Translations under genes and position numbers: made by a program
Shown: piece after piece, positions 27,163 to 36,352 of the stretch
How the letters are laid out: each line of letters starts with the position of its first letter
Position numbering within the stretch: position 1 is the first letter of the stretch
Notes under the pieces: model-generated
Seen by the model: the letters and a program-made list of their open reading frames with translations, nothing else
What the model was told of the DNA's origin: nothing
The model's database searches: none
Assembly (NCBI RefSeq): GCF_003290185.1
Contig: NZ_QNFY01000020.1
Span: 1-59,793 of the forward strand
Source: Chryseobacterium lathyri
GTDB taxonomy: Bacteria > Bacteroidota > Bacteroidia > Flavobacteriales > Weeksellaceae
DNA: 59,793 nt
Direction of reading: 5' to 3'

Positions 27163-28500
27163 TTATTTTTTGATGATTTTATGTTTGAATGTTATTCCAT
27201 CCTTCATAACAATATTCAGAAAATAGACTCCTGCAGTATACGTTGAAATGTCTATTCTGTTTTCCCCGCGAGTTTCAGCTAATTTTTTCCCGTCAATACT
27301 GAAAAGGCTTATCGAAGCTACATCTGTTTTGGATCTTATATTGACGAAATCAGCCGTAGGATTAGGGTATATGCTGACATCTACGGTCTTAATGTCCTTT
27401 ACGTCCAAAGCGGCACTGCTTTTCCCCTGCATGTAGACGGATAAATAGACATCTCCCTGCTGTTGATTAAAAACAGCAGTTGGAATTGTATGTTTAAGGG
27501 TGTGATTTCCAGCGGTTATAGTGGGCATTGTAAAGCCTCTGACAGGAACTGAGTTACCCGGACACCAGTTATTCCATGAAGTCCATTCTGTAAGTGATTT
27601 TGGGACTGTTCCATAAATTCCATTGCCTTGTGTATTGTACACCCTGAACGGTTCGCAGGAAATTCCTCCGGGAGTATAGGTAAGCATTTGTACATCATCT
27701 ATATAGGTGTAATTCTGCCTTCTAACATATTCTTCACCACCACTGTTGGCACCGTGAGGAGTGGATATCACATAGAAGCGGGCATTGGTGACTGCATTAG
27801 GAAGATTGAAACTGACGATTCTAACGGTTTCACCAGGAACATCGGTGCTGTTATAATTATTTAATCTGCTATAAGTTAATACAGGAACTAGAGCGTTGTA
27901 GTCTGTGGGTGTGGCTCCTGCATCTGTCGAAAAGAAGGTAAGCGTTCCTGAAAAGACATCGATCCTGCCGGCACATCCTGCAACCTGTGTTTGAGCTGCA
28001 TAAGGAACACCAAAAACGTCCAGTTCCATATACATATCATAAGAAGCACGTAATGTGGTATCATGAAATATGCTGTATAAATTACTTAAGTCATATGTAT
28101 AAGGAACCTCAGTAGGGCTTCGGTTTTTGCTCATAAATGGGGTAATGTACCTGCCAACCTCAATTCTTTTCACATTCGCATCGTTAATAGTGTAAGTAGG
28201 CTGGTTTTTAGGTATCATGGCTAAATATACGCTTCCCAGACGGTCATAATTATCACACAAAGCACCTATAGTCACTCTCATGGCAATTTTTGCCTTAAAG
28301 GAGTTCAGTTCAGCATCTGTAAGTTTTCTGGCGTATCTGGTATTTGATAATCTGATGAGGCCGGCAGGTACCGGATCGGATACTGTGGCTGCGTAACCGT
28401 CATAATACACTGCATCTGAAATCAAATTCATTCTGCTTGTTGTTTGCGATTGAAAAAGCCCTGCAAAAAGAATACTTGTAAAAAATAGCTTTTGATACAT
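27163..28500 (-). CDS. Secreted PNGase F-like protein with T9SS sorting domain
   Basis: This 445-aa protein has a signal peptide (MYQKLFFTSILFAGLFQSQ), a PNGase F-like body and a C-terminal type A T9SS signal (VDVSIYPNPTADFVNIRS ... KHKIIKK). The similarity to flavobacterial peptide-N-glycosidase F is seen in CDNYDRLGSVYLAM against CDEWDRYANVYV, VGRYITPFM against IGRFITPYW, and WNNWCPGNSVPVR against RAGWCPGMAVPTR. The Asp of the CDxxDR box, catalytic in PNGase F (D60), is kept. If active it would release N-glycans from glycoproteins outside the cell. The ATG at 28500 starts the signal peptide; the frame is open to 28518. Confidence 0.75.
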   Translation of the reverse strand: MYQKLFFTSILFAGLFQSQTTSRMNLISDAVYYDGYAATVSDPVPAGLIRLSNTRYARKLTDAELNSFKAKIAMRVTIGALCDNYDRLGSVYLAMIPKNQPTYTINDANVKRIEVGRYITPFMSKNRSPTEVPYTYDLSNLYSIFHDTTLRASYDMYMELDVFGVPYAAQTQVAGCAGRIDVFSGTLTFFSTDAGATPTDYNALVPVLTYSRLNNYNSTDVPGETVRIVSFNLPNAVTNARFYVISTPHGANSGGEEYVRRQNYTYIDDVQMLTYTPGGISCEPFRVYNTQGNGIYGTVPKSLTEWTSWNNWCPGNSVPVRGFTMPTITAGNHTLKHTIPTAVFNQQQGDVYLSVYMQGKSSAALDVKDIKTVDVSIYPNPTADFVNIRSKTDVASISLFSIDGKKLAETRGENRIDISTYTAGVYFLNIVMKDGITFKHKIIKK

Positions 28501-28635
28501 ATTGTTGGTGTTTACCACAAATATATTAAATATTCGTTTAAAATATTATTATATTGTATTTATAATTCATGTTTTGTTGAAAAATTGAAATTTTATAATT
28601 AAATTAGCGCAATGTTCAATATTAATTAATCAATA

Positions 28636-29931
28636 ATGAAAAAAATTTTACTTTTATCTTTGTTATCGATAGCTTTAATGCTTAATGCCCAAATCAATTT
28701 AAACATTGGAAGCTCAAATGTCGGAACGGCCCCTATAAGTAGTTTTTTTTCATATTCATATGTTCAGCAGATCTATCCCAAACAGGAATTAAATGCAGCT
28801 GCAGCGGGAAATATTACGGGTCTTACCTTTTATGTAGACCCTTTGGCCAGCATTAATGATTCTTCGGATTGGACGGTTTATGTCGGGCATACCACTAAAA
28901 CATCCTTTATATCCGGAACAGACTGGATTCCAGCTTCACAGCTGACTCAGGTATTTGCAGGTACCGTAACCAAAACTAATAATAAGGTTGAAGTTACTTT
29001 TACAACACCATTTGCCTATAATAACAGTGATAATTTAGTGATCGCTGCAAAGGAAAATTCTCAAAGTATTGATATTAATAATTTTGATGAAGCCTTTCGT
29101 GTTTATCCGCATATCCAGAATTCAACTCTTTATTATAAAGGAGACCGTATGATCGTTGACCCTGCGACTCCACCCGGAGGAATAAGAGCGGATTATAAAG
29201 CTGCAGTGACAATTTCAGGATTAACACCTGGCTCTACACCGGCATGTCCTTTTGTTAATTATCCGATCAATAATGCCCAATTTGTTTCTTTAACTCCAAA
29301 TTTTAAATGGCTTCCTGTTTCCGGAGCCGATTCTTATAAAATTTCATTAGGAACAAGTGCGGGAGGTACAGATGTTATTAATCAGCAGGTAGTAACTGCT
29401 ACAGATTTTTCTCCTTCAGCTCCTCTTAATCCGAATACTACTTATTATCTGAAGGTCACTTCCGTTACTGGGAATCTTACATCTTCCGGCTGTGCGGATG
29501 TTATTTTTACTACAGTTCCTCCCGTACCTGTTAATGATACGTGTTCCGGAGCTTTGGCAGCAGCTGCTTTTCCTTACACCTATACTCAGAGTGATGCTGT
29601 ATCTGCCACTAACAATGGCGGATTTATAACCACGTGTCCTGATGCAATGAACGACGGGACCTGGTTCAGATTTACCGGGGATGGTGGTCAGTTTACTGTT
29701 AAAATAACCATGCCTGCAGGCAGTGCTTATGATCCTCAGATGGATATCTACAGCGGTGCATGTGGAAATCTGGCCTGTGTAAATGCAGTAGACAACGGCG
29801 GAGGCGGAGCTGCAGAAACCTATACATTTACAACAACCGCAGGAACCGAATATTTTATCAATGTCGGAGCCTATGAAGAAACGGTTGATATGCCGGAAAA
29901 TGTTTTTACCATTAGCATTACTAAACTTTAG
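28636..29931 (+). CDS. Secreted protein with fibronectin III-like domain
   Basis: This 431-aa protein has a signal peptide (MKKILLLSLLSIALMLNAQ). An N-terminal beta domain (20-195) is followed by a fibronectin III-like module (PNFKWLPVSGADSYKISLG to YYLKVTS) and a C-terminal jelly-roll similar to pre-peptidase domains (NDTCSGALAAAAFPYTYTQ). It ends in FTISITKL without a recognisable T9SS tail, so how it is surface-attached or released is unclear. No enzymatic motif is seen. It is divergent from the PNGase F-like gene. Confidence 0.7.
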   Translation: MKKILLLSLLSIALMLNAQINLNIGSSNVGTAPISSFFSYSYVQQIYPKQELNAAAAGNITGLTFYVDPLASINDSSDWTVYVGHTTKTSFISGTDWIPASQLTQVFAGTVTKTNNKVEVTFTTPFAYNNSDNLVIAAKENSQSIDINNFDEAFRVYPHIQNSTLYYKGDRMIVDPATPPGGIRADYKAAVTISGLTPGSTPACPFVNYPINNAQFVSLTPNFKWLPVSGADSYKISLGTSAGGTDVINQQVVTATDFSPSAPLNPNTTYYLKVTSVTGNLTSSGCADVIFTTVPPVPVNDTCSGALAAAAFPYTYTQSDAVSATNNGGFITTCPDAMNDGTWFRFTGDGGQFTVKITMPAGSAYDPQMDIYSGACGNLACVNAVDNGGGGAAETYTFTTTAGTEYFINVGAYEETVDMPENVFTISITKL

Positions 29932-29957
29932 TCTGCAAACACTTATTGCAATGCTTT

Positions 29958-29981
29958 CAATGATAACCTGAGTTGTCATTG
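29958..29981 (+). terminator. Hairpin behind the FN3 protein gene
   Basis: CAATGATAAC and GTTGTCATTG pair over 10 bp with one G-T wobble and a 4-base loop, 27 bases after the stop codon. There is no strong T tract. Confidence 0.5.
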
Positions 29982-30165
29982 GAATAAATATGTTTCAGAG
30001 AAGCAAACTGTTTTAAAAAGAAACAGCACCACAAATTCCTGTCTGTTATTTGGATACGTTATTAATAAAGGAATATTTAACAAACTTTAACTCTAATATG
30101 GCATTCATTATGTTGATTAATGCCAGTATTTATCAGAAATTTACCACCTATTTTTAATTAAAGCT

Positions 30166-31170
30166 ATGTCAGATACATATCAAGCTGAAGATATCCGCCA
30201 GTTGACGGAAAAAGTAAAAGAAAAGAATTACTTATTTTCCCTTCTCAGACAGGAAATCAATAAAGTGATTATTGGCCAGGAATATATGATAGACCGCCTT
30301 TTGGTAGGTCTTCTAGGTAATGGGCATGTCCTTTTGGAAGGAGTGCCGGGACTGGCAAAAACTTTAGCGATTAAAACCCTGGCAGAAGCTGTTCACGGTG
30401 AATTTTCCAGGATACAGTTTACACCCGATCTGCTTCCGGCAGATGTGGTGGGAACGATGATCTTCAATATCAAAGACAACGATTTTTCAATAAAAAAAGG
30501 TCCTGTTTTTGCCAACTTTGTACTGGCGGATGAGATCAACCGTGCGCCGGCAAAAGTACAGTCGGCATTGCTGGAAGTAATGCAGGAAAAACAGGTAACG
30601 ATTGGTGATGAAACCATGAAACTTCCGAAACCGTTTCTTGTGCTGGCCACCCAAAACCCGATCGATCAGGAAGGAACTTATCTTTTACCTGAAGCACAGA
30701 GCGACCGCTTTATGCTGAAGTGTAAAATAGATTACCCGAACTTTGAAGACGAAAGAACAGTTATGAGAATGGTTTCTACCTCTCATCAGCCTGTTATTAA
30801 ACCTGTAATATCACTGCAGGATATTGTAGATGCCAAAGAACTGATCAACCAGATCTATCTGGATGAAAAGATCGAAAAATATATTCTGGATATGGTTTTT
30901 GCAACACGTTATCCGGAAAATTACGGACTTTCTGAGCTTAAAAACTATATCGGGTTCGGAGCTTCTCCGAGAGCATCCATCAACCTTGCCATTGCATCCA
31001 GAACCTATGCATTCCTAAAGGGAAGAGCTTTTGTTATTCCTGAAGATGTAAAAGCGTTGGCTCAGGATGTACTAAGACATAGAATTGGTCTTACCTTTGA
31101 AGCGGAAGCAGAAGAAATTTCATCAGAAGAGATTGTCAACAGGATTTTAGCAAAAATACAGGCACCATAA
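30166..31170 (+). CDS. MoxR family AAA+ ATPase, first gene of the Bat operon
   Basis: This 334-aa AAA+ ATPase has Walker A LEGVPGLAKT near 56-65, Walker B VLADEINRAP near 118-127 and a C-terminal lid. MoxR ATPases act with VWA-domain partners as chaperones that insert metals or assemble membrane complexes. The partners follow directly (DUF58, BatA, BatB). Its TAA stop overlaps the ATG of the next gene by one base. Confidence 0.93.
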   Translation: MSDTYQAEDIRQLTEKVKEKNYLFSLLRQEINKVIIGQEYMIDRLLVGLLGNGHVLLEGVPGLAKTLAIKTLAEAVHGEFSRIQFTPDLLPADVVGTMIFNIKDNDFSIKKGPVFANFVLADEINRAPAKVQSALLEVMQEKQVTIGDETMKLPKPFLVLATQNPIDQEGTYLLPEAQSDRFMLKCKIDYPNFEDERTVMRMVSTSHQPVIKPVISLQDIVDAKELINQIYLDEKIEKYILDMVFATRYPENYGLSELKNYIGFGASPRASINLAIASRTYAFLKGRAFVIPEDVKALAQDVLRHRIGLTFEAEAEEISSEEIVNRILAKIQAP

Positions 31171-31628
31171 TGAGTGAAGTGATTATCAGGAAAGCTGTCC
31201 GGGAAGATTGCGCTCCCATGCTGGAGCTGATCCAGGAACTTGCAGAATATGAAAAGGCACTTCATGAGGTGACTATAACACTGGATGAATTTACAGAGGA
31301 CGGCTTCGGAAAATCTCCGGTTTGGGGAGCTTTCGTTGCTGAGCTGAACAATGAAATTGTAGGAATTTCCCTATATTATGACCGGTTTTCAACCTGGAAA
31401 GGAAGAAGGCTGTATCTTGAAGATCTGGTAGTGACCGAAAAAATGAGAGGAAAACAGATCGGAAAACTTTTGTTTGATGCCACTTTGGAATATGGAAAAG
31501 CAAACCAATACAGCGGAATGGTTTTCCAGGTATTGAACTGGAATGAACCCGCTATTAATTTTTATAAGAAATACAGCCCAAAATTTGATAATGAATGGCT
31601 GAATGTTTCGATTGAATTGAAGGATTAA
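31170..31628 (+). CDS. GNAT family N-acetyltransferase inside the Bat operon
   Basis: This 152-aa GNAT enzyme has the acetyl-CoA loop MRGKQIGKLLF near residue 91 and LEDLVVTEK before it. It resembles SSAT-like diamine or thialysine acetyltransferases (VREDCAPMLELIQELAEYEK). It is coupled to moxR by a TAATG overlap, yet is not a usual Bat component. The 76 bases behind it contain a purine-rich stretch before the DUF58 gene. Confidence 0.85.
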   Translation: MSEVIIRKAVREDCAPMLELIQELAEYEKALHEVTITLDEFTEDGFGKSPVWGAFVAELNNEIVGISLYYDRFSTWKGRRLYLEDLVVTEKMRGKQIGKLLFDATLEYGKANQYSGMVFQVLNWNEPAINFYKKYSPKFDNEWLNVSIELKD

Positions 31629-31704
31629 AGTTAGAAAGTAAGGAAGATGGGAGATGGAAGTGTGTCGCACAAGCCCCCTGCAATCCTAAATCAGCAACGA
31701 ATGT

Positions 31705-32568
31705 ATGGAAATAAAAGATATTGTAAAAAAAGTAAAGCAGATAGAGATCCGTACCCGAAAGAAGACGGAAGCTTCGCTTATGGGACAGTATCACAGTGCT
31801 TTTAAAGGACAGGGGATGACTTTCTCGGAAGTCCGTCCGTATCAGTTCGGAGACGAGATCAGAAGAATCGACTGGAATAAAACAGCCCGTTTCCGGGAAC
31901 CGTTCGTAAAGGTAATGGAAGAGGAAAGAGAGCTGACCATGATGATTTTGGTAGATATTTCCGCCTCTATGGATTACGGAACCAAAAACCAGCTGAAAAG
32001 GGAATATGTAGCAGAAATTGCTGCCAGCCTCGGGTTTTCAGCGGCAGGAAATAATGACAAAGTGGGGCTGATCCTGTTTGCAGATAAAGTATATAAAGTA
32101 ATTCCGCCCCAAAAAGGCAGAAAACATATTCTTTCTATTATCAGCAATATTCTGACAGCAGATTATGTCCCGGCTGTATCAAAGATTGATAAAGCTATGG
32201 AATATATGATGGGCATTTTTAAAAGAAAGTCTCTGGTTTTTCTGTTTTCAGACTTTGAAGATACTTATGATTCCAAAATGCTTAGAGTGGCTTCAAAAAA
32301 GCATCAGTTGCTGGGCATGAGGATCTATGACGAAAAAGATAGTGAAATTCCTGATGTAGGCTATGCTCTTCTGTATGATGCTGAAACAGGAAAAGAAGTC
32401 TGGGCCAATACTTCCAGTGCAAGATGGAGGTATACGTTTGCAGAAGCCCAGAAGCAGAAAGTCCGGGCGCTGGAAGAAGATTTTGCCAACAGCTCAGCCA
32501 GTTTTATGAATATGAACACGGGTGCCGATTATTCTAAAATGCTCTATCATTATTTCCAGAAGAAGTAA
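31705..32568 (+). CDS. DUF58 / VWA-like protein of the Bat operon
   Basis: This 287-aa cytosolic protein carries the DUF58 signature RPYQFGDEIRRIDWNKTAR (44-62) and a VWA-like fold with a MIDAS-type motif DISAS (84-88). DUF58 proteins are the constant partners of MoxR ATPases. An upstream ATG at 31701 is out of frame. It is expected to link MoxR to the membrane proteins that follow. Confidence 0.9.
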   Translation: MEIKDIVKKVKQIEIRTRKKTEASLMGQYHSAFKGQGMTFSEVRPYQFGDEIRRIDWNKTARFREPFVKVMEEERELTMMILVDISASMDYGTKNQLKREYVAEIAASLGFSAAGNNDKVGLILFADKVYKVIPPQKGRKHILSIISNILTADYVPAVSKIDKAMEYMMGIFKRKSLVFLFSDFEDTYDSKMLRVASKKHQLLGMRIYDEKDSEIPDVGYALLYDAETGKEVWANTSSARWRYTFAEAQKQKVRALEEDFANSSASFMNMNTGADYSKMLYHYFQKK

Positions 32569-32606
32569 ATATCAATAACAAAGGCTCCGGCCTCAACTAT
32601 TATTAT

Positions 32607-33509
32607 TTGAAATTGAAAAAAATATTATTCATACTTTCTTTTTTAATCTGTGGAAATGCTTTTTCGCAGATATTATCTTCCAATTTGGAAAAGAAAACCC
32701 TTGCCTTAGGTGAGGTTAACCATCTGGTTATTAAAATAGACAATGTTCATGAGCTGCAGGTAATTTCCGCTCCTAAAAATGAACTCTTGCCTTTCCATTT
32801 TGAAGAAATTAAAGACAGTATCGGACAAAACCAGAATTCCTACGAAAGAAAAATTGAATTTTCAGTGTATGAAGAAGGAAAATTTACTATTCCTGAGCTG
32901 GAATTTAATGTAGGAGGTAAAATTCTAAAAACCATTCCTTATGAGATTGATGTGGTGAATACAGCCCAAAAGGCAGACCAGATCAATGATATCATGAACA
33001 ATAAGGAAGTAAAGCTTGAAGCAAAAGATTACTGGGAGCTCTATAAATTTTATATTCTCGCTGCTTTAGCCGGGATTGCTCTGATTATTGCCATTATCAT
33101 GTTTATTAAATGGGGCAGAAAATCTAAAAGTTCACCGGCTGTTGCCACTAACCAGACTTTAAAGGAACTGGACTCCCTAAAAAAGAAAAAGTATATTGAA
33201 GGAGGTGATTTCCGTTCATTCTATGTTGAACTGATAGACATATCCAGAAAATTTATTGCCAAACAATATCATCTTCCGGCGGATGTTCTTCTTACAGATG
33301 ATCTTATTGACGTCATGAAGAAAAACAATACCATTTCACAGGAAAATGAAAGAATAGTGGAAGATGTATTTTTAAGAGGAGATCTGGTGAAATTTGCCAA
33401 GACTTTCCCTGATCAGACTACTATGGAAAAAGATTTTGCAGATATCCGCGATTTTGTGAAGAGATCATCGAAAGATTTAGAATTTGAAAACTTAAGAAAG
33501 GATGCCTGA
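32607..33509 (+). CDS. BatD-like membrane protein of the Bat operon
   Basis: This 300-aa protein has a signal peptide (MKLKKILFILSFLICGNAFSQ), a periplasmic beta domain, one membrane helix (YILAALAGIALIIAIIMFIKW, about 150-170), and a cytosolic helical tail. The layout resembles a short BatD, and similar proteins sit between DUF58 and BatA in other Flavobacteria. The start is a TTG at 32607. Its last 8 bases overlap batA. Confidence 0.75.
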   Translation: MKLKKILFILSFLICGNAFSQILSSNLEKKTLALGEVNHLVIKIDNVHELQVISAPKNELLPFHFEEIKDSIGQNQNSYERKIEFSVYEEGKFTIPELEFNVGGKILKTIPYEIDVVNTAQKADQINDIMNNKEVKLEAKDYWELYKFYILAALAGIALIIAIIMFIKWGRKSKSSPAVATNQTLKELDSLKKKKYIEGGDFRSFYVELIDISRKFIAKQYHLPADVLLTDDLIDVMKKNNTISQENERIVEDVFLRGDLVKFAKTFPDQTTMEKDFADIRDFVKRSSKDLEFENLRKDA

Positions 33510-34494
33510 TTTTGAATTTTACAGTCCGTGGTTCCTGCTGCTTTTTCTGCTGTTTATTCCCCTTTTTATTAAAGATACGGGAGGGAAGAAAAAGAAAGGG
33601 ATAAAAGTCCCTACTGTCCAAAATATGGAAGGCAGCGGGGGAATCCGTGCTGTGCTTGTTCTGCTTAAGTTTTCGAAATATATTATCCTTTCTGCATTGA
33701 TTATTGCGATGGCCAGACCGAGAACTTTTACAGTCTCTCAGGACAGAGACGATACTAAAGGTGTAGATATTATGCTTTCCATAGACGTTTCTCTGAGTAT
33801 GCTAGCCAAAGACCTTACGCCGGACCGTATTACTGCATTAAAAGATATTGCCGTAAAATTTGTCCAGAAGCGTCCGAATGACAGGATAGGAGTAGTAGCT
33901 TATGCTGCAGAAGCTTTTACCAAAGTACCGGTAACTTCTGATCATCAGGTGGTTATTGATGAAATTAAAAACCTTAATTCTGCAGGTCTTGAACCGGGAA
34001 CAGCTATCGGAGAAGGACTTTCTGTAGCGGTAAATCATCTTATCAAAAGCAAAGCTAAAAGTAAGGTGGTTATTCTTATGACAGACGGAGTAAGCAATAT
34101 TCAGAATGCAATTCCTCCACAGCTTGCTGCAGAACTTGCCAAAAATAATAATATAAAAGTATATGCCATTGGGATAGGAACCAACGGTTTTGCGCTGATG
34201 CCTACCTCACAGGATATTTTCGGAGACCTGATCTTTACAGAAACAGAAGTTACGATTGATGAAAACACCTTGAGAGAAGTAGCACAGACGACGGGAGGAA
34301 GATATTTCAGAGCCACTTCCAACAGTAGCCTGGAAGAAGTATACGATGAGATCAACCAATTGGAGAAGACTGATATCAAGGTTGCCAAGCTGTATAACTA
34401 TGATGAATATTTTAAAATTTTCCTTTGGATCGCATTGGGAATGCTGTTTTTTGATGCACTGCTGCGATGGGTATTATATAAATTTTTAAGCTGA
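33502..34494 (+). CDS. batA: VWA-domain membrane protein BatA
   Basis: This 330-aa protein has two N-terminal membrane helices, a periplasm-facing VWA domain with MIDAS motif DVSLS (95-99) and T/D ligands further on (MTDGVSN), and a C-terminal helix. It is the Bacteroides aerotolerance BatA type. It overlaps the gene before it by 8 bases, and batB by one base (TGATG). Confidence 0.9.
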   Translation: MPDFEFYSPWFLLLFLLFIPLFIKDTGGKKKKGIKVPTVQNMEGSGGIRAVLVLLKFSKYIILSALIIAMARPRTFTVSQDRDDTKGVDIMLSIDVSLSMLAKDLTPDRITALKDIAVKFVQKRPNDRIGVVAYAAEAFTKVPVTSDHQVVIDEIKNLNSAGLEPGTAIGEGLSVAVNHLIKSKAKSKVVILMTDGVSNIQNAIPPQLAAELAKNNNIKVYAIGIGTNGFALMPTSQDIFGDLIFTETEVTIDENTLREVAQTTGGRYFRATSNSSLEEVYDEINQLEKTDIKVAKLYNYDEYFKIFLWIALGMLFFDALLRWVLYKFLS

Positions 34495-35501
34495 TGAATT
34501 GGTCGTTAGGAAATTACTGGTATTTACTTTTGCTGTTGCTGCTGCCGCTGCTGTCTTTCTTTCTGATCCGTTTTTTAAGATGGAAGAAGAAAAAGAGAGA
34601 GACCTTTGCAGACAGCCGCTTTCATGACAGCCTGTTCGAAAAAAAATCCGGGTTTACAAAATTCTTTCCGGCTTTATATCTTTTGGGAACGCTTTTTCTA
34701 ATATTTTCGATCATAGATTTGCTGAACGGTTCCGAAGAAGTAAAAACCAATCAACGGCTTAATAATGTGATATTTATGCTGGATGTCTCCAATTCTATGA
34801 ATGCGGAAGATATTGATCCCAGCCGTCTTACAGAGGCGAAAAACCTGATGCTGAGTACCATGCAGAAGATGAAGAATGATAAGATAGGTATTGTGATCTT
34901 TGCGGGTGAAGCAGTCTCTATTATGCCACTTACCACTGATTATGGAACCGCAGAAACCTACATAAGTGCAGTAGAAACAAATTCTATGAAGATCCAGGGA
35001 ACTGATTTCCTGAAAGGAATGCAGGCTGCAGCAGAAAAATTTAAAAATGTAAGCAAAGGTTCAAGAAAAGTCATTCTGTTAAGTGACGGAGAAGATAATG
35101 AAGGCAATGATAATGCTGCGATAAGACTGGCCAATAAAGAAGGGATCTCCATAACATCGGTAGGAATAGGGACGGATGAAGGGGCGCCGGTTCCGGAATA
35201 TGTCTTCGGACAGCTGATGGGCTATAAGACCGATATGGATGGCGGAACAGTGATCTCCAAGAGACAGACACAGGCCCTTAAAAAGATGGCAGAATCTACA
35301 GGAGGAGATTATGTGGACGGAAATAACATCAATGAAGCTCCCGATAAGATCATTGATGCCGTGAGTAAAAAATCCTCATCTGCGCAGACTTTGGTAAAGT
35401 CCCAGAATGCCAATCACTATTATCAATACTTTTTAATAGTTTCTATTTTCTTTTTCTTTTTAATTTATATCTTGAATCCGAAAAAAGATTTCAATATTTA
35501 A
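34494..35501 (+). CDS. batB: VWA-domain membrane protein BatB
   Basis: This 335-aa BatA paralogue has N-terminal helices (WYLLLLLLLPLLSFFLIRF), MIDAS motif DVSNS (97-101), LLSDGEDNEGN and a C-terminal helix (YFLIVSIFFFFLIYIL). BatA and BatB probably form a complex that MoxR acts on. Its start codon overlaps the batA stop. Confidence 0.9.
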   Translation: MNWSLGNYWYLLLLLLLPLLSFFLIRFLRWKKKKRETFADSRFHDSLFEKKSGFTKFFPALYLLGTLFLIFSIIDLLNGSEEVKTNQRLNNVIFMLDVSNSMNAEDIDPSRLTEAKNLMLSTMQKMKNDKIGIVIFAGEAVSIMPLTTDYGTAETYISAVETNSMKIQGTDFLKGMQAAAEKFKNVSKGSRKVILLSDGEDNEGNDNAAIRLANKEGISITSVGIGTDEGAPVPEYVFGQLMGYKTDMDGGTVISKRQTQALKKMAESTGGDYVDGNNINEAPDKIIDAVSKKSSSAQTLVKSQNANHYYQYFLIVSIFFFFLIYILNPKKDFNI

Positions 35502-35588
35502 TTTTTACACTTTGTTTATCAAGATTTTAAATAAGTACTTTAACCGAACTTTAACAAATAGAAGTCTGTTTATTAACATATAAAGGAA

Positions 35589-35596
35589 TAATTTTG
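35589..35596 (+). promoter_or_regulatory. Candidate internal -7 element before batC
   Basis: TAATTTTG is an exact TAnnTTTG match ending 6 bases before the batC ATG. It may give a near-leaderless batC-batD transcript. Confidence 0.35.
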
Positions 35597-35602
35597 CAAG
35601 TA

Positions 35603-36352
35603 ATGAATACTAAAATCATTTTTTTATCGTTTCTTATTGCTTTTTCATTCTCAAACATACTGTTTGGGCAGGAAAACTATAGAACTTTAGTTTATGAAGG
35701 TAATCAGAAATTCAACGGTAAAGACTATGATGGTGCTTCTTCCAAGTATATGGAGGCTGTAAAAGAAAATGAAAAAGACTTTACAGCTCATTACAATCTG
35801 GGTAATGCATTGTATAAAAGCAAAAAGTATGAGGAGGCTAAAGCAGAATTTGACAAAGCACAGAAGCTTTCGCAGACGCTGCCGGATAAAACGGCCGCTC
35901 TTCATAATCTGGGCAATACCTACATGCAGATGAACCAACCGGAAAAAGCGGCAGACTATTATAAGCAGGCTCTGAAGCAGAATCCTTATAATGAAGCAAC
36001 CAGAAAGAATTATGAAATTGCCAAGCTGAAAGAAAAAGAAAAACAGCAGAAGCAGAAAAACGAACAGAACAATTCGGGAAAAGGCGGAGGAGGAAATGAT
36101 CAGAATAAAAATGATGATCAGAAAGGTGACCAAAAAGATCAAAAGCAGGATCAGGGTAATGGCCAGCAGAACGAAGGGGAAAGCGAGCAGGGAAATACCC
36201 CTAAGCAGAACCAGGATAATGAAGGAAAAATGCCTAAGAATCTTGAAAATGCTATATTAGATAAAGTCAACGAAAAAGAAAAAGAAACCGCCAGAAGAAT
36301 CTTAAACAAGAATTCTTATTCGATGCCTCAGAGCAACGAAAAAGATTGGTGA
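35603..36352 (+). CDS. batC: TPR protein BatC
   Basis: This 249-aa periplasmic protein has a signal peptide (MNTKIIFLSFLIAFSFSNIL), about three TPR repeats (EKDFTAHYNLGNALYKSKKYEEAKAEF-type) and a long Lys/Gln/Asn/Gly-rich disordered tail. BatC is the TPR scaffold of the Bat system. The open frame begins with a TTG at 35594, but the ATG at 35603 starts the signal peptide. Its stop overlaps the batD start (TGATG). Confidence 0.88.
   Translation: MNTKIIFLSFLIAFSFSNILFGQENYRTLVYEGNQKFNGKDYDGASSKYMEAVKENEKDFTAHYNLGNALYKSKKYEEAKAEFDKAQKLSQTLPDKTAALHNLGNTYMQMNQPEKAADYYKQALKQNPYNEATRKNYEIAKLKEKEKQQKQKNEQNNSGKGGGGNDQNKNDDQKGDQKDQKQDQGNGQQNEGESEQGNTPKQNQDNEGKMPKNLENAILDKVNEKEKETARRILNKNSYSMPQSNEKDW

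Noticed and set aside
35687..36142. Long minus-strand hydrophobic frame opposite batC
   Set aside because: It arises from the complement of Lys/Gln-rich codons in batC; TPR repeats on the plus strand are certain.
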